This document shows, one piece after another, positions 23,970 to 32,538 of a stretch of 64,000 nucleotides of DNA (position 1 is the stretch's first letter; the number at the start of each line of letters is the position of its first letter). A program made the position numbers and the translations under genes. Origin of the DNA: Amycolatopsis solani (GTDB lineage: Bacteria; Actinomycetota; Actinomycetes; Mycobacteriales; Pseudonocardiaceae); the NCBI RefSeq assembly GCF_033441515.1, contig NZ_JAWQJT010000001.1, positions 1,488,001-1,552,000 on the forward strand, written 5' to 3'. The notes under the pieces were generated by a model. The model was not told where the DNA came from. It did not search any database and saw only the letters and a program-made list of their open reading frames with translations.

Positions 23970-25163
23970 TCAGGCTGCCTCTGGCACCTGCCGTCGCGCG
24001 GACCACCGCCGGGAAGCCGGACCGGCCGCCGCCCACAGGGCGAACACCCCCGCCAGCACCACCGCCGCCGTCCAGTACGCGACCGGTGGGGCCGACTCCG
24101 TGTGCGCGTCGCCCAGTACCCACGGGCGGAACTGTGACTGCAGCCACAGTGCCCCGAACCCGAACGCCGTCACCAGCAGCGCTCCCGCGCCGGCCTGCAG
24201 GACACCGGCCCCCATCGCGAACGCCAGGTCCACCGCGAGGCCCACGAACAGCAGGTAGAACGGCACCGTCGACACCGGGAACCCCATGCCCAGCAGCAGC
24301 GGCCACATCACCGCCCGGTAGGCCACGTACGCCAGTGCCACCGAAGTCGCCGCCCAGCGGAAGCCCAGCGTCTTGCGCGCCAACGCCAGGATCAGCGCGG
24401 AAACGCCGATGCCCCACAGCGGGTACACCCACTCCGGGATCGGCATCGTGAAGTGCAGGATCGCCGTCCGGTCGACCGGGTGGCCGATCTGGTTGGCCGC
24501 GAACGAAAGCAGGGACGGCTCGGCCTCCGGGGCGCCGCGCTCCCACGCGCGCAGGCCGAGGATGCCGTACTCCTGCTGGCCGTTCGGGAAGAACGTGTTC
24601 TCCAGGAAGAACGCCCACAGCCCGAGCAGCACACCGGTCCGGAAGCGGCCGGGCGGGGAATACCGCAGCCAGCCCAGCAGGACGCCGGCCTGCATGATGC
24701 CCGTGCCCAGGTACAACATCATGTGCGACGGGCTCCACGCGGTCAGGTCGAGGCCGTTGACGCGGTGGTTGATCACGTCCAGCGGCGCCGCCACCAGGAA
24801 CACCAGCAGGCCGATCTGCATCAGGCGCAGCGAGCGCTTGTCGGCACCCAGGCCCGTGTAGCTGTGGATCGCCACGAGCACCACGATGATCACCGTGCCG
24901 ACGGTGTTGATCAGGTGCGGGGGCGCCAGGTCGTCGCGCAGCCACATGAAGTGCCACGACATGTCCCACGACGAGCCGATCAGCTTGAACGCGAACGCCG
25001 CCAGCCACATCCCGTAGCAGAACCGGAGCACCCAGTCCGGCGTCGGCTGCCCGGGGGCGCCGCGGTGCCAGTGCCGCGTGAAGAACAGCCGCGTCTTGCC
25101 GATGGGGCTGCGCGGGATCACGTCCACCGGGACGTCCACTGCCTTGGCCATGCCGGACATCAT
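23970..25163 (-). CDS. Polytopic membrane protein of unknown function
   Basis: The 397-residue protein has about ten to eleven hydrophobic segments with short loops. Charged and aromatic clusters such as GSSWDMSWHFMWLRDDLAPPH and NHRVNGLDLTAWSPSHMMLY near the ends of helices could bind a metal or cofactor. No family was recognised with certainty. Starts at 25163, 25160 or 25151 are possible; none has a strong ribosome site. It lies between the convergent fba gene and the divergent DUF3151 gene. Confidence 0.75.
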   Translation of the reverse strand: MMSGMAKAVDVPVDVIPRSPIGKTRLFFTRHWHRGAPGQPTPDWVLRFCYGMWLAAFAFKLIGSSWDMSWHFMWLRDDLAPPHLINTVGTVIIVVLVAIHSYTGLGADKRSLRLMQIGLLVFLVAAPLDVINHRVNGLDLTAWSPSHMMLYLGTGIMQAGVLLGWLRYSPPGRFRTGVLLGLWAFFLENTFFPNGQQEYGILGLRAWERGAPEAEPSLLSFAANQIGHPVDRTAILHFTMPIPEWVYPLWGIGVSALILALARKTLGFRWAATSVALAYVAYRAVMWPLLLGMGFPVSTVPFYLLFVGLAVDLAFAMGAGVLQAGAGALLVTAFGFGALWLQSQFRPWVLGDAHTESAPPVAYWTAAVVLAGVFALWAAAGPASRRWSARRQVPEAA

Positions 25164-25268
25164 GACCGTTCATGGTCACGAGCGGGCTAAGACCACCAAA
25201 AACCGGGGTTCACCCGTAGGGGTCACGGATTTGCGTTCGACGTGCGGCCGTTGGCAGGGTGTGCCGCC

Positions 25269-25355
25269 ATGATGCCGAAACGAGTTGTGGCCGCCGTCCT
25301 GATCGGCGCGCTGGTGCTGGCCGGTGGCGGGGTGCTCGGAGCCCTCTTGTTCTGA
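25269..25355 (+). CDS. Possible 28-residue single-helix membrane peptide
   Basis: A short frame from ATG 25269 encodes MMPKRVV followed by one hydrophobic, glycine-rich helix (AAVLIGALVLAGGGVLGALLF) and stop. The positive-inside start and continuous hydrophobic stretch are those of small membrane proteins. It ends 17 bases before the DUF3151 start and may be translated with it. There is no clear ribosome site and the length is below what statistics can support. Confidence 0.35.
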   Translation: MMPKRVVAAVLIGALVLAGGGVLGALLF

Positions 25356-25371
25356 GGGCAGAATGGGCGGC

Positions 25372-25782
25372 ATGACGCACAACCTGCTCGGCCCCGAGCC
25401 GACGCTGCTGCCCGAGCACACCGCCGCCCAGGCCGCGCTCGACGCCGGGAGCGACCCGGCCACCGTCGCGGCCGAACACCCCGACTACAGCGAGGCGTGG
25501 GCGTCGCTGGCCGAGAAGGCCTTCGACGCTGGCGAGACCGTCGCCGCGTACGCGTACGCCCGCACCGGCTACCACCGCGGTCTCGACCAGCTGCGCCGCG
25601 CGGGCTGGAAGGGCTTCGGCCCGGTGCCGTGGGCGCACCGCCCCAACCAGGGGTTCCTGCGCGCCCTCGCCGTGCTGGGCAAGGCCGCCGGCAAGATCGG
25701 CGAGACCGAGGAGTACGACCGCTGCCGGACGTTCCTCGCCGACTCCGACCCCGCCGCCGCGGAAGCCACCGGCCTCAAGTGA
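25372..25782 (+). CDS. DUF3151 family protein
   Basis: The 136-residue cytosolic protein matches the actinobacterial DUF3151 style: an N-terminal LLGPEPTLLPE, a helical repeat-like body (HPDYSEAWASLAEKAFDAGETVAAYAYARTGYHRGLDQLRRAGWKG) and the conserved GPVPWAHRPNQGFLRAL. The family occurs near fba and purA in mycobacteria (my recollection of the Rv0357c-Rv0364 block), and here too fba is adjacent and purA lies 18 kb away. Function unknown. Confidence 0.82.
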   Translation: MTHNLLGPEPTLLPEHTAAQAALDAGSDPATVAAEHPDYSEAWASLAEKAFDAGETVAAYAYARTGYHRGLDQLRRAGWKGFGPVPWAHRPNQGFLRALAVLGKAAGKIGETEEYDRCRTFLADSDPAAAEATGLK

Positions 25783-25790
25783 CGCTGGGG

Positions 25791-25836
25791 GTCGTGAGTG
25801 TTCAGTCGGGTTAGAACCCGACTGAACACTCACGAC
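25791..25836. terminator. Family-C palindrome, copy 1 (bidirectional terminator)
   Basis: A perfect 22-bp stem with a 2-base loop AG lies between the convergent DUF3151 and lipase genes. The stem begins GTCGTGAGTGTTCAGTCGGG. Close copies occur at 41568 and 52101, where TTCAGTC/GACTGAA is replaced by TTTAGTC/GACTAAA, a compensated base-pair change. Confidence 0.88.
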
Positions 25837-25851
25837 CTGCCGCGGGAGAGA

Positions 25852-27075
25852 TCAGAACAGGCCGCAGTTGGAGAGGGCCGGGAGGCCGGCGAAGCGGCCT
25901 TCGAGCCACGCGAACGCCTCCGGGAACGCGCGCACCGCGGTGAGCACGTGCGTCGGCACCAGTGACGTGCTGAACTGCACCTTCACGCCCTTGCCGCACC
26001 ACGTCCGGCCCAGGTCGCGGTCCTGGGCGTAGGGCACGATGTCGTCGAGCGCGCTGTGGACGATCAGCACCGGCGCCGACGGCTTCAGCGTCCCGATCTT
26101 CTGCTCCGCCACCCTCGACGCGTACGGCTCTTCACCGAGGTACGCGGTCAGCGAGCGGCCGTCGGTGGTCAGCGTCGACGACTGCGTGAACGCGTGCGCC
26201 GCGATCGCCTCCACCGTGCACTCGGTCCGGACCTGCTCGAACAGCTGCTTGCCGCGCGCGTTGAGCAGCGCCGGGATGTTCAGCTCCGGGTACGCGTAGT
26301 TCATGCTCACCAGCGCGAAGCCCAGGAAGCCGACCGCGTAGTGGCCGTCGAGGTTCTTCGCCACCGAAGCCAGGTCCGCCGGCACCGCGCCCGCGTACGC
26401 GCCCTTCAGCTTCAGCTCGGGCGCGTAGCTCGGCTGGAGCTCCGCCGCCGCGGCCGACGCGCCGCCGCCCTGGGAGTAGCCCGCGATCGCGACCGGGCCG
26501 TCGTCCGGGAGGCCGGCCTCCGGCAGCCGCTGCGCCGCGCGGACCGCGTCGAGCACCGCGTGCCCCTCCGCGGCGCGGTTGACGTACGTGTGGTCGCCCG
26601 GCGTGCCCAGCCCTTCGTAGTCGGTGACGACGACGCCGTAGCCCCGCGTCAGGAGCCCGGCGATGAACGGGCCTTCGTACTCGAAGCCGGCGGCAAGCGC
26701 TTTCGACGGCGCGCAGTCGTCGCCCTCGCCCTGCGTGCCGACGGCGTAGGAGACGATCGGGCGCGTACCGGCGCCGTGCCACGCCGACCGCGGGGTCAGC
26801 ACCGTGCCGGTGACGGCGATCGGCGAGCCGTGCGTGTCGGTGCTGCGGTACATGATCCGCTGCACGGCCGCGTCGGCCTTGATCAGCTTGATCGGGTCGA
26901 TGTAGAACGTCGAGGCTTCGTGCCGGATGACGTCGCCGTTCTGACCGGCCGGCAGGGGCGAGGGCGGGTCGTAGAAGGACGCGGCGGTGGCCTGCGGCGG
27001 GCCGAACGTCGTCAACGCCAGCACGGAAACCGTGGCGACGGCCGCGGAGAGGGCGCGACGGGGGAAGATACGCAT
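25852..27075 (-). CDS. Secreted lipase / alpha-beta hydrolase (LIP family)
   Basis: The 407-residue protein has a cleavable signal peptide (hydrophobic core about residues 8-30 ending ATAAS) and an alpha/beta-hydrolase domain like secretory lipases. The nucleophile is in GYSQGGG, the acid probably in HSALDDIVPY and the histidine in VPTHVLTAV. It probably hydrolyses lipids or esters outside the cell. A TetR gene is transcribed divergently, with a palindrome between them. Confidence 0.88.
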   Translation of the reverse strand: MRIFPRRALSAAVATVSVLALTTFGPPQATAASFYDPPSPLPAGQNGDVIRHEASTFYIDPIKLIKADAAVQRIMYRSTDTHGSPIAVTGTVLTPRSAWHGAGTRPIVSYAVGTQGEGDDCAPSKALAAGFEYEGPFIAGLLTRGYGVVVTDYEGLGTPGDHTYVNRAAEGHAVLDAVRAAQRLPEAGLPDDGPVAIAGYSQGGGASAAAAELQPSYAPELKLKGAYAGAVPADLASVAKNLDGHYAVGFLGFALVSMNYAYPELNIPALLNARGKQLFEQVRTECTVEAIAAHAFTQSSTLTTDGRSLTAYLGEEPYASRVAEQKIGTLKPSAPVLIVHSALDDIVPYAQDRDLGRTWCGKGVKVQFSTSLVPTHVLTAVRAFPEAFAWLEGRFAGLPALSNCGLF

Positions 27076-27111
27076 GCTTGCTCCTCGTTGAGCAGGACTA
27101 GTGCGCGGGGA

Positions 27112-27133
27112 ACACCTTTTCAGACAGAGGTGT
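27112..27133. promoter_or_regulatory. Candidate operator between lipase and TetR genes
   Basis: Inverted repeat ACACCT-10-AGGTGT, with GACA/TGTC arms nested at its right end, lies midway in the 88-base divergent intergenic region, where the adjacent TetR protein would be expected to act. Confidence 0.45.
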
Positions 27134-27163
27134 CGGAAAAAGAATCACGTGAGGTGGACCACA

Positions 27164-27808
27164 ATGTCAAGCCCCGCTCCGCGCGGGCGGCCGCGCAAGC
27201 TCCCGGTCGGGGAGCAGCGCGCCCGGGTGCTGGCCGCGACGGCGAGGGTCGTCGCGCAGCACGGGATGCAGGGCGCGACGATCGAGCAGATCGCGCGCGA
27301 AGCCGGCGTCTCGCGGCAGGCCGTCTACGAGCAGTTCGGCGACCGCGCGACGCTGTTCGCCGAGGTCGTGGCGGCCACCGAGGAGAGCGCCTTCGCGGCC
27401 ATCGCGGGCCCTTCGGTGGCCGACGAGCAGCCCGGCCTGCGGGCCTGGGCGCGGGCCAACTACGCCAACATGGTGACCTTCGTCGCCGATCACCCCGAGG
27501 GCTACGGCGTGCTCCGCGCGGCCGAGCGCGCGGGCGACCCCGCTCTCACCCGGTTGAGGGAGAGGCTGGCCGTCGTCTACGCCGAAGCCAGCCGCAAGCG
27601 GTGGGCCGCGCACGGGATCGACTCCGGCCGCGCGGACCGCGCGCTCGTCACGCTCTTCTTCGCGATGACCGAGTCACTGGTCCAGGCCACCTGGGACGGC
27701 GAGCCGCCGGACCAGGACGCCTTGATCGACCTGCTGACCGAATTCACCGTCGGCGGCGTCGCCCGCCTCCAGACCAAGGCGAGCGACGTGATCGACCGGC
27801 TGCGCTGA
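27164..27808 (+). CDS. TetR-family transcriptional regulator
   Basis: The 214-residue protein has an N-terminal DNA-binding domain with helix-turn-helix ATIEQIAREAGVSRQAVYEQFGDRATLF and an all-helical ligand domain. It starts after GAGGTGG and probably represses itself and the divergent secreted lipase. Inducer unknown. Confidence 0.9.
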   Translation: MSSPAPRGRPRKLPVGEQRARVLAATARVVAQHGMQGATIEQIAREAGVSRQAVYEQFGDRATLFAEVVAATEESAFAAIAGPSVADEQPGLRAWARANYANMVTFVADHPEGYGVLRAAERAGDPALTRLRERLAVVYAEASRKRWAAHGIDSGRADRALVTLFFAMTESLVQATWDGEPPDQDALIDLLTEFTVGGVARLQTKASDVIDRLR

Positions 27809-27820
27809 CCCGGAGCGCAG

Positions 27821-29104
27821 CTAAGCGACGGCCATCTCCGGCAGCGCGACGGAACCGACCACCCGGTTCCGCCCGCCGTGCTTGGCCGCGTAGACGGCCG
27901 CGTCCGCGGCCGACATCACGTCCTCGATGGACGACCCGTCGAGCGGGAACGCGGCGACGCCGATGGACGCCGTCTGGCGTTCGATGTCGACCGCCGTGCC
28001 CTCGTTGGTCTTGGTGCTGATGACCAGTTCGCTGACCCGCTGCCGGATCCGCTCGGCGGTGACGATCGCGTCCTCTTTGGACGTCGCGGGCAGCAGCGCG
28101 ACGAACTCCTCGCCGCCGAACCGCCCGACCAGGTCGTGCGCCCTGGTCTCCTGCTTGACCACGGCGGCGACCGCCTTGAGCACGTCGTCCCCCGCGAGGT
28201 GCCCGTAGGTGTCGTTGATCCGCTTGAAGTGGTCGAGGTCGATCATCATGGCGCCGAAGCTGCCGTTTTCCCGCTCGGCGCGCGAAATCTCGCGCTGCGC
28301 GCCGTCCTGCCAGGTGGTGGCGTTGAGCAGCTGCGTCTTCTGGTCGGTCGTGGCGAGCTCCTCGAGCCGCTTGATCAGCACGGATCGCTGCAGCACGTAG
28401 AGCGGCAGGATCACGAGCACCGACAGCAGCGGCTCGGTGGTCAAGACCATCACCAGCAGGCCGCCGACGCACAGGGTGGCCAGCTCCAGCAGGTTGTCGT
28501 CCATGTTGCCGAGGCAGCCCTCGACGGTCGCCTTCTCCGGAGCGGCCAGGTAGAGCCCGAGCCCGGTCAGCGCGGTGTTGGTGGCGAAGAACGCGATGGC
28601 GGCGAGCGCCACGGCGGTCATCCCGTGCCCGTGCAGCGCGGTCGCGACGAAGTTGGCCGCGAACCCGGAGAGGATCATCGTGGTCGCGTTGGCCGCGACG
28701 CGGTGGAATTCACCCGGTCGGAAGCCCGACCAGCTGCGGAACGCGAGGTAGACGTACAGCACCGTGCCCAGCACGGCGATCAGTTGCGGCGGCACGAGCA
28801 GTCCGGCGGGCAGCAGCCAGACCGAAGTCATGTTGATGTGCGGGCCGTTGCTCAGGATCCGGCGCTGGCGCTCGATGCGCCTGCTGACCTCGCTCTGGGT
28901 CACCGCCAGGGCGGTGAGCAGCGCGAACGTCCCCAGGTTCGCGAGCGTGACCGGAATCGTGAGTGCGGCCGCGGTGGTCCAGGCCAGCATGACGGTGATC
29001 GCGGTGAGTGTGACGGCGACCCAGGCCCGTGGCCGTGACCACAGTGCCCAGTCGGCAACACCACGAACCGAGGCTTGTCCAGACCGTTCCCCCGATGTGA
29101 CCAT
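27821..29104 (-). CDS. Membrane-bound diguanylate cyclase (GGDEF)
   Basis: The 427-residue protein makes the second messenger cyclic di-GMP. An N-terminal membrane region of about six to eight helices (residues about 28-245) is followed by a GGDEF domain with RFGGEEF at the active site and DLDHFKRINDTYGHLAGD at the metal site. An RxxD inhibitory site (RAHD) stands exactly five residues before GGEEF, so product feedback inhibition is expected. The membrane part resembles a MASE-type sensor. It stands alone, converging on the TetR gene. Confidence 0.92.
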   Translation of the reverse strand: MVTSGERSGQASVRGVADWALWSRPRAWVAVTLTAITVMLAWTTAAALTIPVTLANLGTFALLTALAVTQSEVSRRIERQRRILSNGPHINMTSVWLLPAGLLVPPQLIAVLGTVLYVYLAFRSWSGFRPGEFHRVAANATTMILSGFAANFVATALHGHGMTAVALAAIAFFATNTALTGLGLYLAAPEKATVEGCLGNMDDNLLELATLCVGGLLVMVLTTEPLLSVLVILPLYVLQRSVLIKRLEELATTDQKTQLLNATTWQDGAQREISRAERENGSFGAMMIDLDHFKRINDTYGHLAGDDVLKAVAAVVKQETRAHDLVGRFGGEEFVALLPATSKEDAIVTAERIRQRVSELVISTKTNEGTAVDIERQTASIGVAAFPLDGSSIEDVMSAADAAVYAAKHGGRNRVVGSVALPEMAVA

Positions 29105-29308
29105 TTTTCCCCCAGCCCCTTGCGCAGGTGATCAGTGACAATCTACTCACGGACAGTTTCAGACCGTTTGCCAGCTGTCCACAAGGGCTTTCGGTGTGTA
29201 CTTTTTGGTTGACACCGGAACGAGAGGTGGCCAGCGATGCGCGGCAAAGATCAGTGACCGCACAGCGCACCGCAAGGTCGCGCAGGTCGAGCCCACGCGC
29301 GGGGCATG

Positions 29309-30568
29309 TCAAGCATGTTCGGCGCGTGCGGCTTCTTTGTCGTGCCACCGTCCGGGTTCGCCCGATAACGATCGGGCCCACAGCGCCGCCAGCGGCAGGG
29401 TGAGCACCACTCCCACGACGCCGAAGATGCCGACCGTGCCGTGCGGGGTCAGCTGGTCCGCGAGCACGCCGCCGATGAGCGGGCTGATGCCCATCATCGT
29501 GGTCAGCCCGGTGTTGGAGAGGCCCATCACCTGCGCGCGCTGCTCGTCGGGCACCGCCAGGGTCAGCGACGCCGTCGCCTGAAGCAGGCAAACCGTGCCG
29601 AACCCGCCGGACACGATGAACAGGACGATCGAGGACACCGGGCCGGGGTTCAGGAAGCAGAGCACCAGCGGCACCGCGCACAGCGCCGCCAGCGGGCCGA
29701 TCAGCCGCGGCCGCAGCCGCGCGGGCACCCAGCGCGTGTAGGCGAAGGTCGCGATGACGCTGCCGATCGGGTCGGCCGCCAGCAGCAGGCCGATCGCTTC
29801 GGGCCCGCCACCCGCCGCCGAGACGTACGGCGCGGCGATGCCTTCGTAAACCGGCAGCAGCCCCATCAGCCAGGTGAAGAGCACGAGCGTCCGAAGTGGA
29901 GAGCTGGCGAACGCCGTCCGGCCGCCGCCACCGAGCGTCGCGAAGAACGACTTGCGCTGCTCACCGCTCGCCGCGGCCGGCCGAGCGCGGACGCCGAAGC
30001 GGACGAAGGCGGCGGAGAGCAGGAACGTGGCGGCGTCGATGACCAGCGCGACGTGCGGGTCGAGGGCGATCAGCAGCGCGCCACCGCCGGCGAACCCGAG
30101 CAGCTGCGCGCTCTGCACGGTCATGCTGCGGATGCCCATCCCGACGACGAACCGGTCACCTTCGAGCACCTGCGGCAGCAGCGCCAGCTGGGACGCCTTG
30201 AACGGCGGGTTGACCAGGGAGACGCCGCCGACCAGCACGCACATCAGCCAGAACGGCATGCCGGGCAGCGCGACGAGCAGGATCAGCCCGGCCCGCACCA
30301 GGTCGACGACCACCATCACGGCGCGGCGGGGGAAGCGGTCGGCGAGGCCGGTCAGGAAGATGCCGCCGAGCAGCGACGGGGCGTAGGTCAGTGCGTAGGT
30401 CAGGCCGGTCAGGGTCGCGGAGTTGGTGCCGGTGAAGACGAGGATGGACAGCGCGACTCTGGCCAGCTGGTCGCCGGCGATCGACAGCAGTTCCCCGAAC
30501 CACAGCGCCCGGAACTCGGCGATCCCGAACACCTCGCGGAACGTGACCCGATCCGGCGGTGCTGCCAT
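29309..30568 (-). CDS. MFS transporter (DHA3-like efflux family)
   Basis: The 419-residue protein has about 12 membrane helices with early RALWFGELLSIAGDQLARVAL and the loop GLADRFPRR, typical of the MFS group that includes macrolide and siderophore exporters. Likely a proton-driven exporter; substrate unknown. The ATG at 30568 has GGGAG upstream and is preferred to the in-frame start at 30610. The 204 bases between it and the diguanylate cyclase hold no gene. Confidence 0.87.
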   Translation of the reverse strand: MAAPPDRVTFREVFGIAEFRALWFGELLSIAGDQLARVALSILVFTGTNSATLTGLTYALTYAPSLLGGIFLTGLADRFPRRAVMVVVDLVRAGLILLVALPGMPFWLMCVLVGGVSLVNPPFKASQLALLPQVLEGDRFVVGMGIRSMTVQSAQLLGFAGGGALLIALDPHVALVIDAATFLLSAAFVRFGVRARPAAASGEQRKSFFATLGGGGRTAFASSPLRTLVLFTWLMGLLPVYEGIAAPYVSAAGGGPEAIGLLLAADPIGSVIATFAYTRWVPARLRPRLIGPLAALCAVPLVLCFLNPGPVSSIVLFIVSGGFGTVCLLQATASLTLAVPDEQRAQVMGLSNTGLTTMMGISPLIGGVLADQLTPHGTVGIFGVVGVVLTLPLAALWARSLSGEPGRWHDKEAARAEHA

Positions 30569-30820
30569 GCGTTTTCTCCCGACCTCTTGTGCAGACCGCG
30601 TCCGTCCCATGACCTCCGGCTCCGGCGACGAGACGACCAGTCGGTCATGGGGCAGTCACGGTACGTGAGTTACCCCAGCCAGTGTCCCGTGACTGTTGGT
30701 AAATCTCTAGGTTCTTTCGCTGGTATCCAAGGTGTCACGGAGCTTTCCCGAACGGGTCAGACGATAGCCCGCAGTGTCTGACCGGTGGCCCAGGAGTCAC
30801 CAATGGATCATTCCGCACCC

Positions 30821-30990
30821 GATGGCCGGAGGACCAGAGGCAAAAGTAGCCACCTCGCGTTCGCGAGGTGGCTACCTGGGGGAACCGGGCTCAGCGCCGG
30901 GGCCGCGAGACGCGTGGTCGACTTACCGCCCGGCGCGTACTGAAGGGGACGTTCCTGGCGTCACATGACAGCAAAGTCCCCTTCGGCGCA
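30821..30990. repeat. 170-base direct repeat, copy 1
   Basis: Begins GATGGCCGGAGGACCAGAGG and ends near CCCCTTCGGCGCA. Contains a perfect 13-bp hairpin (30846-30875, GTAGCCACCTCGC with loop GTTC) and a long imperfect hairpin (30942-30984) with GAAGGGGAC arms. Copy 2 starts 208 bases later and is nearly identical. Confidence 0.9.
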
Positions 30991-31028
30991 TGAGAGGACA
31001 CGAAGGGGCCCTTCGGGTCGGCGGGCTC

Positions 31029-31197
31029 GATGGCCGGAGGACCAGAGGCAGGGTAGCCACCTCTCGTTGGCGAGGTGGCTACCTGGGGAAACCGGGCTCA
31101 GCGCCGGGGCCGCGAGACGCGTGGTCGACTTACCGCCCGGCGCGTACTGAAGGGGACGTTCCTGGCGTCACATGACAGCAAAGTCCCCTTCAGCGCA
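31029..31197. repeat. 170-base direct repeat, copy 2
   Basis: Matches copy 1 apart from small changes, concentrated at the base and loop of the first hairpin (loop region TCGTTGGC in place of GCGTTCGC). The second hairpin is at 31149-31191. It ends about 40 bases before the stop of the minus-strand SsuD-like gene and could help terminate it. Confidence 0.9.
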
Positions 31198-31238
31198 GGG
31201 AAGGGCCCTTCGGGCCATCGGGCCCGGTGGCGTGGAGC

Positions 31239-32384
31239 TCAGCCGTCGACGGTGAGGGCGTCCTCGCGCGGGGTGCGGGCCGCGATCGCCGCGCGGGCCG
31301 CGTCGCGCTTGGCGACCTCCTCGCGGACGATCGGGATCACGTAGCGGCCGAAGTCGATCGTGTCGCCGAGCATGTCGTAGCCGCGGGCGGACAGGATCTC
31401 CACGCCGAGGTCGTAGTAGTCGAGCAGCGCCTGAGCGACCGTCTCCGGCGTTCCGACCAGCGCGTTCGAGTTGCCCGCGCCGCCGGTCGCGGCCGCCGTC
31501 GGGGTCCACAGCGCGCGGTCGAAGCGCTCGCCGTTCGCCGCGATCTCCAGCAGCCGCTGCGAGCCGGTGTTCTCGGGCTCGGTGAGCTTGTGCCGGCGGG
31601 TCAACGGCTGCCCTCCCTTCGTGCGGTCCTTGATCGCGCCCACCGTCGCGTACGCCTTTTCCCAGGCCAGTTCCTCGGTCGGCGCGATGATCGGCCGGAA
31701 CGCGACCTGGATCCGCGGCACGTCGGTGCGGCCGGCGGCCAGTGCGGCGGCCTTGACCGACCCGATCTGCTCCGCGGTCTGGGCCAGCGGCTCGCCCCAG
31801 AGGCAGTAGATGTCCGCTTCGGCGCCCCCCGCGGCGTACGCGGCCGGCGACGACCCGCCGAAGGACACGCCGGGCCGGGGCTGCTGGACCGGCTTGACGT
31901 CGCTGACGTAGTCCGCGAAGCGGTAGTACTGCCCCTCGAAGTCGAAGGGCTCGTCGGACGTCCAGGCCTGCTTGATGATCCGGATGGCCTCGCGGGTGCG
32001 CCCGTAGCGCTCGTCCTTGGTCAGGTAGTCGCCTTCGCGCTGCTGCTCGTGGTCGTTGCCGCCGGTGATGAAGTGGACCGTGAGGCGGCCGTCGGAGATC
32101 TGGTCGAGCGTGGCGAACGTCTTCGCGGCGAACGTCGGGGACGAGACGTTGGCGCGGTGGGCGAGCAGGATCTGCAGCTTGTCGAGCTTCGTGGCCACGT
32201 ACGCCGCCGCCTGCGCGGGGTCCGGCGAGCCCGAACCGTAGGCGAACAGCACCCGGTCCCAGCCGAAGTCTTCGTGCGCGCGGGCCAGGCGCAGCGTGTA
32301 CTCCTTGTCGAACACCCCGCCGGTGCGTGCGTGCGTTTCGGACCCGTCGTGCGTGCCCCCGATGCCCAGGAATTCGACCGGCAT
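31239..32384 (-). CDS. LLM-class FMNH2-dependent monooxygenase, SsuD-like
   Basis: The 381-residue luciferase-fold protein resembles alkanesulfonate monooxygenases: FVFDKEYTL-type start region, HRANVSSPTFAAKTFATLDQISDGRL, ITGGNDHEQQREGDYL, and PGVSFGGSSPAAYA. Such enzymes use reduced FMN and oxygen to release sulfur or carbon units from organic compounds. It starts at 32384 after AAGGGGA. It is divergent from an FAD/NAD(P)-binding protein, a pairing that suggests a common pathway. No ssuABC transporter is adjacent. Confidence 0.87.
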   Translation of the reverse strand: MPVEFLGIGGTHDGSETHARTGGVFDKEYTLRLARAHEDFGWDRVLFAYGSGSPDPAQAAAYVATKLDKLQILLAHRANVSSPTFAAKTFATLDQISDGRLTVHFITGGNDHEQQREGDYLTKDERYGRTREAIRIIKQAWTSDEPFDFEGQYYRFADYVSDVKPVQQPRPGVSFGGSSPAAYAAGGAEADIYCLWGEPLAQTAEQIGSVKAAALAAGRTDVPRIQVAFRPIIAPTEELAWEKAYATVGAIKDRTKGGQPLTRRHKLTEPENTGSQRLLEIAANGERFDRALWTPTAAATGGAGNSNALVGTPETVAQALLDYYDLGVEILSARGYDMLGDTIDFGRYVIPIVREEVAKRDAARAAIAARTPREDALTVDG

Positions 32385-32538
32385 GCCATCCCCTTGTCTC
32401 GCGTCGCTACTGCCACGGCTACGCCTGGCGGGCGGGGCGCGGCAACGACGTCCGCAGGGTGGAACGCGTGCGGACCTGCTTGGTTCCGCTCTGTGGGAAG
32501 ACCCTTTCCCGTAACGACCCGGGCGTAGCTTCGGGTTC

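Larger units (their letters stand above)
30569..31238. other. 670-base gene-poor island rich in palindromes
   Basis: No convincing gene was found between the MFS and SsuD-like genes. The stretch holds a 170-base direct duplication (30821-30990 and 31029-31197), each copy with two hairpins, and short palindromes CGAAGGGGCCCTTCG (31001-31015) and GAAGGGCCCTTC (31200-31211). Two frames of about 60 codons in the repeats share their C-terminal half only because the DNA is duplicated and are treated as non-coding. Confidence 0.7.

Noticed and set aside
29071..29082. Possible third DasR site near the diguanylate cyclase start (TTGTCCAGACCG)
   Set aside because: Only the central GTCCAGAC matches; outer arms are not symmetric.
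30774..31175. Two tandem small frames of about 60 codons with near-identical C-terminal halves
   Set aside because: The similarity is explained by the 170-base DNA duplication; no ribosome sites, and hairpins cross the frames.
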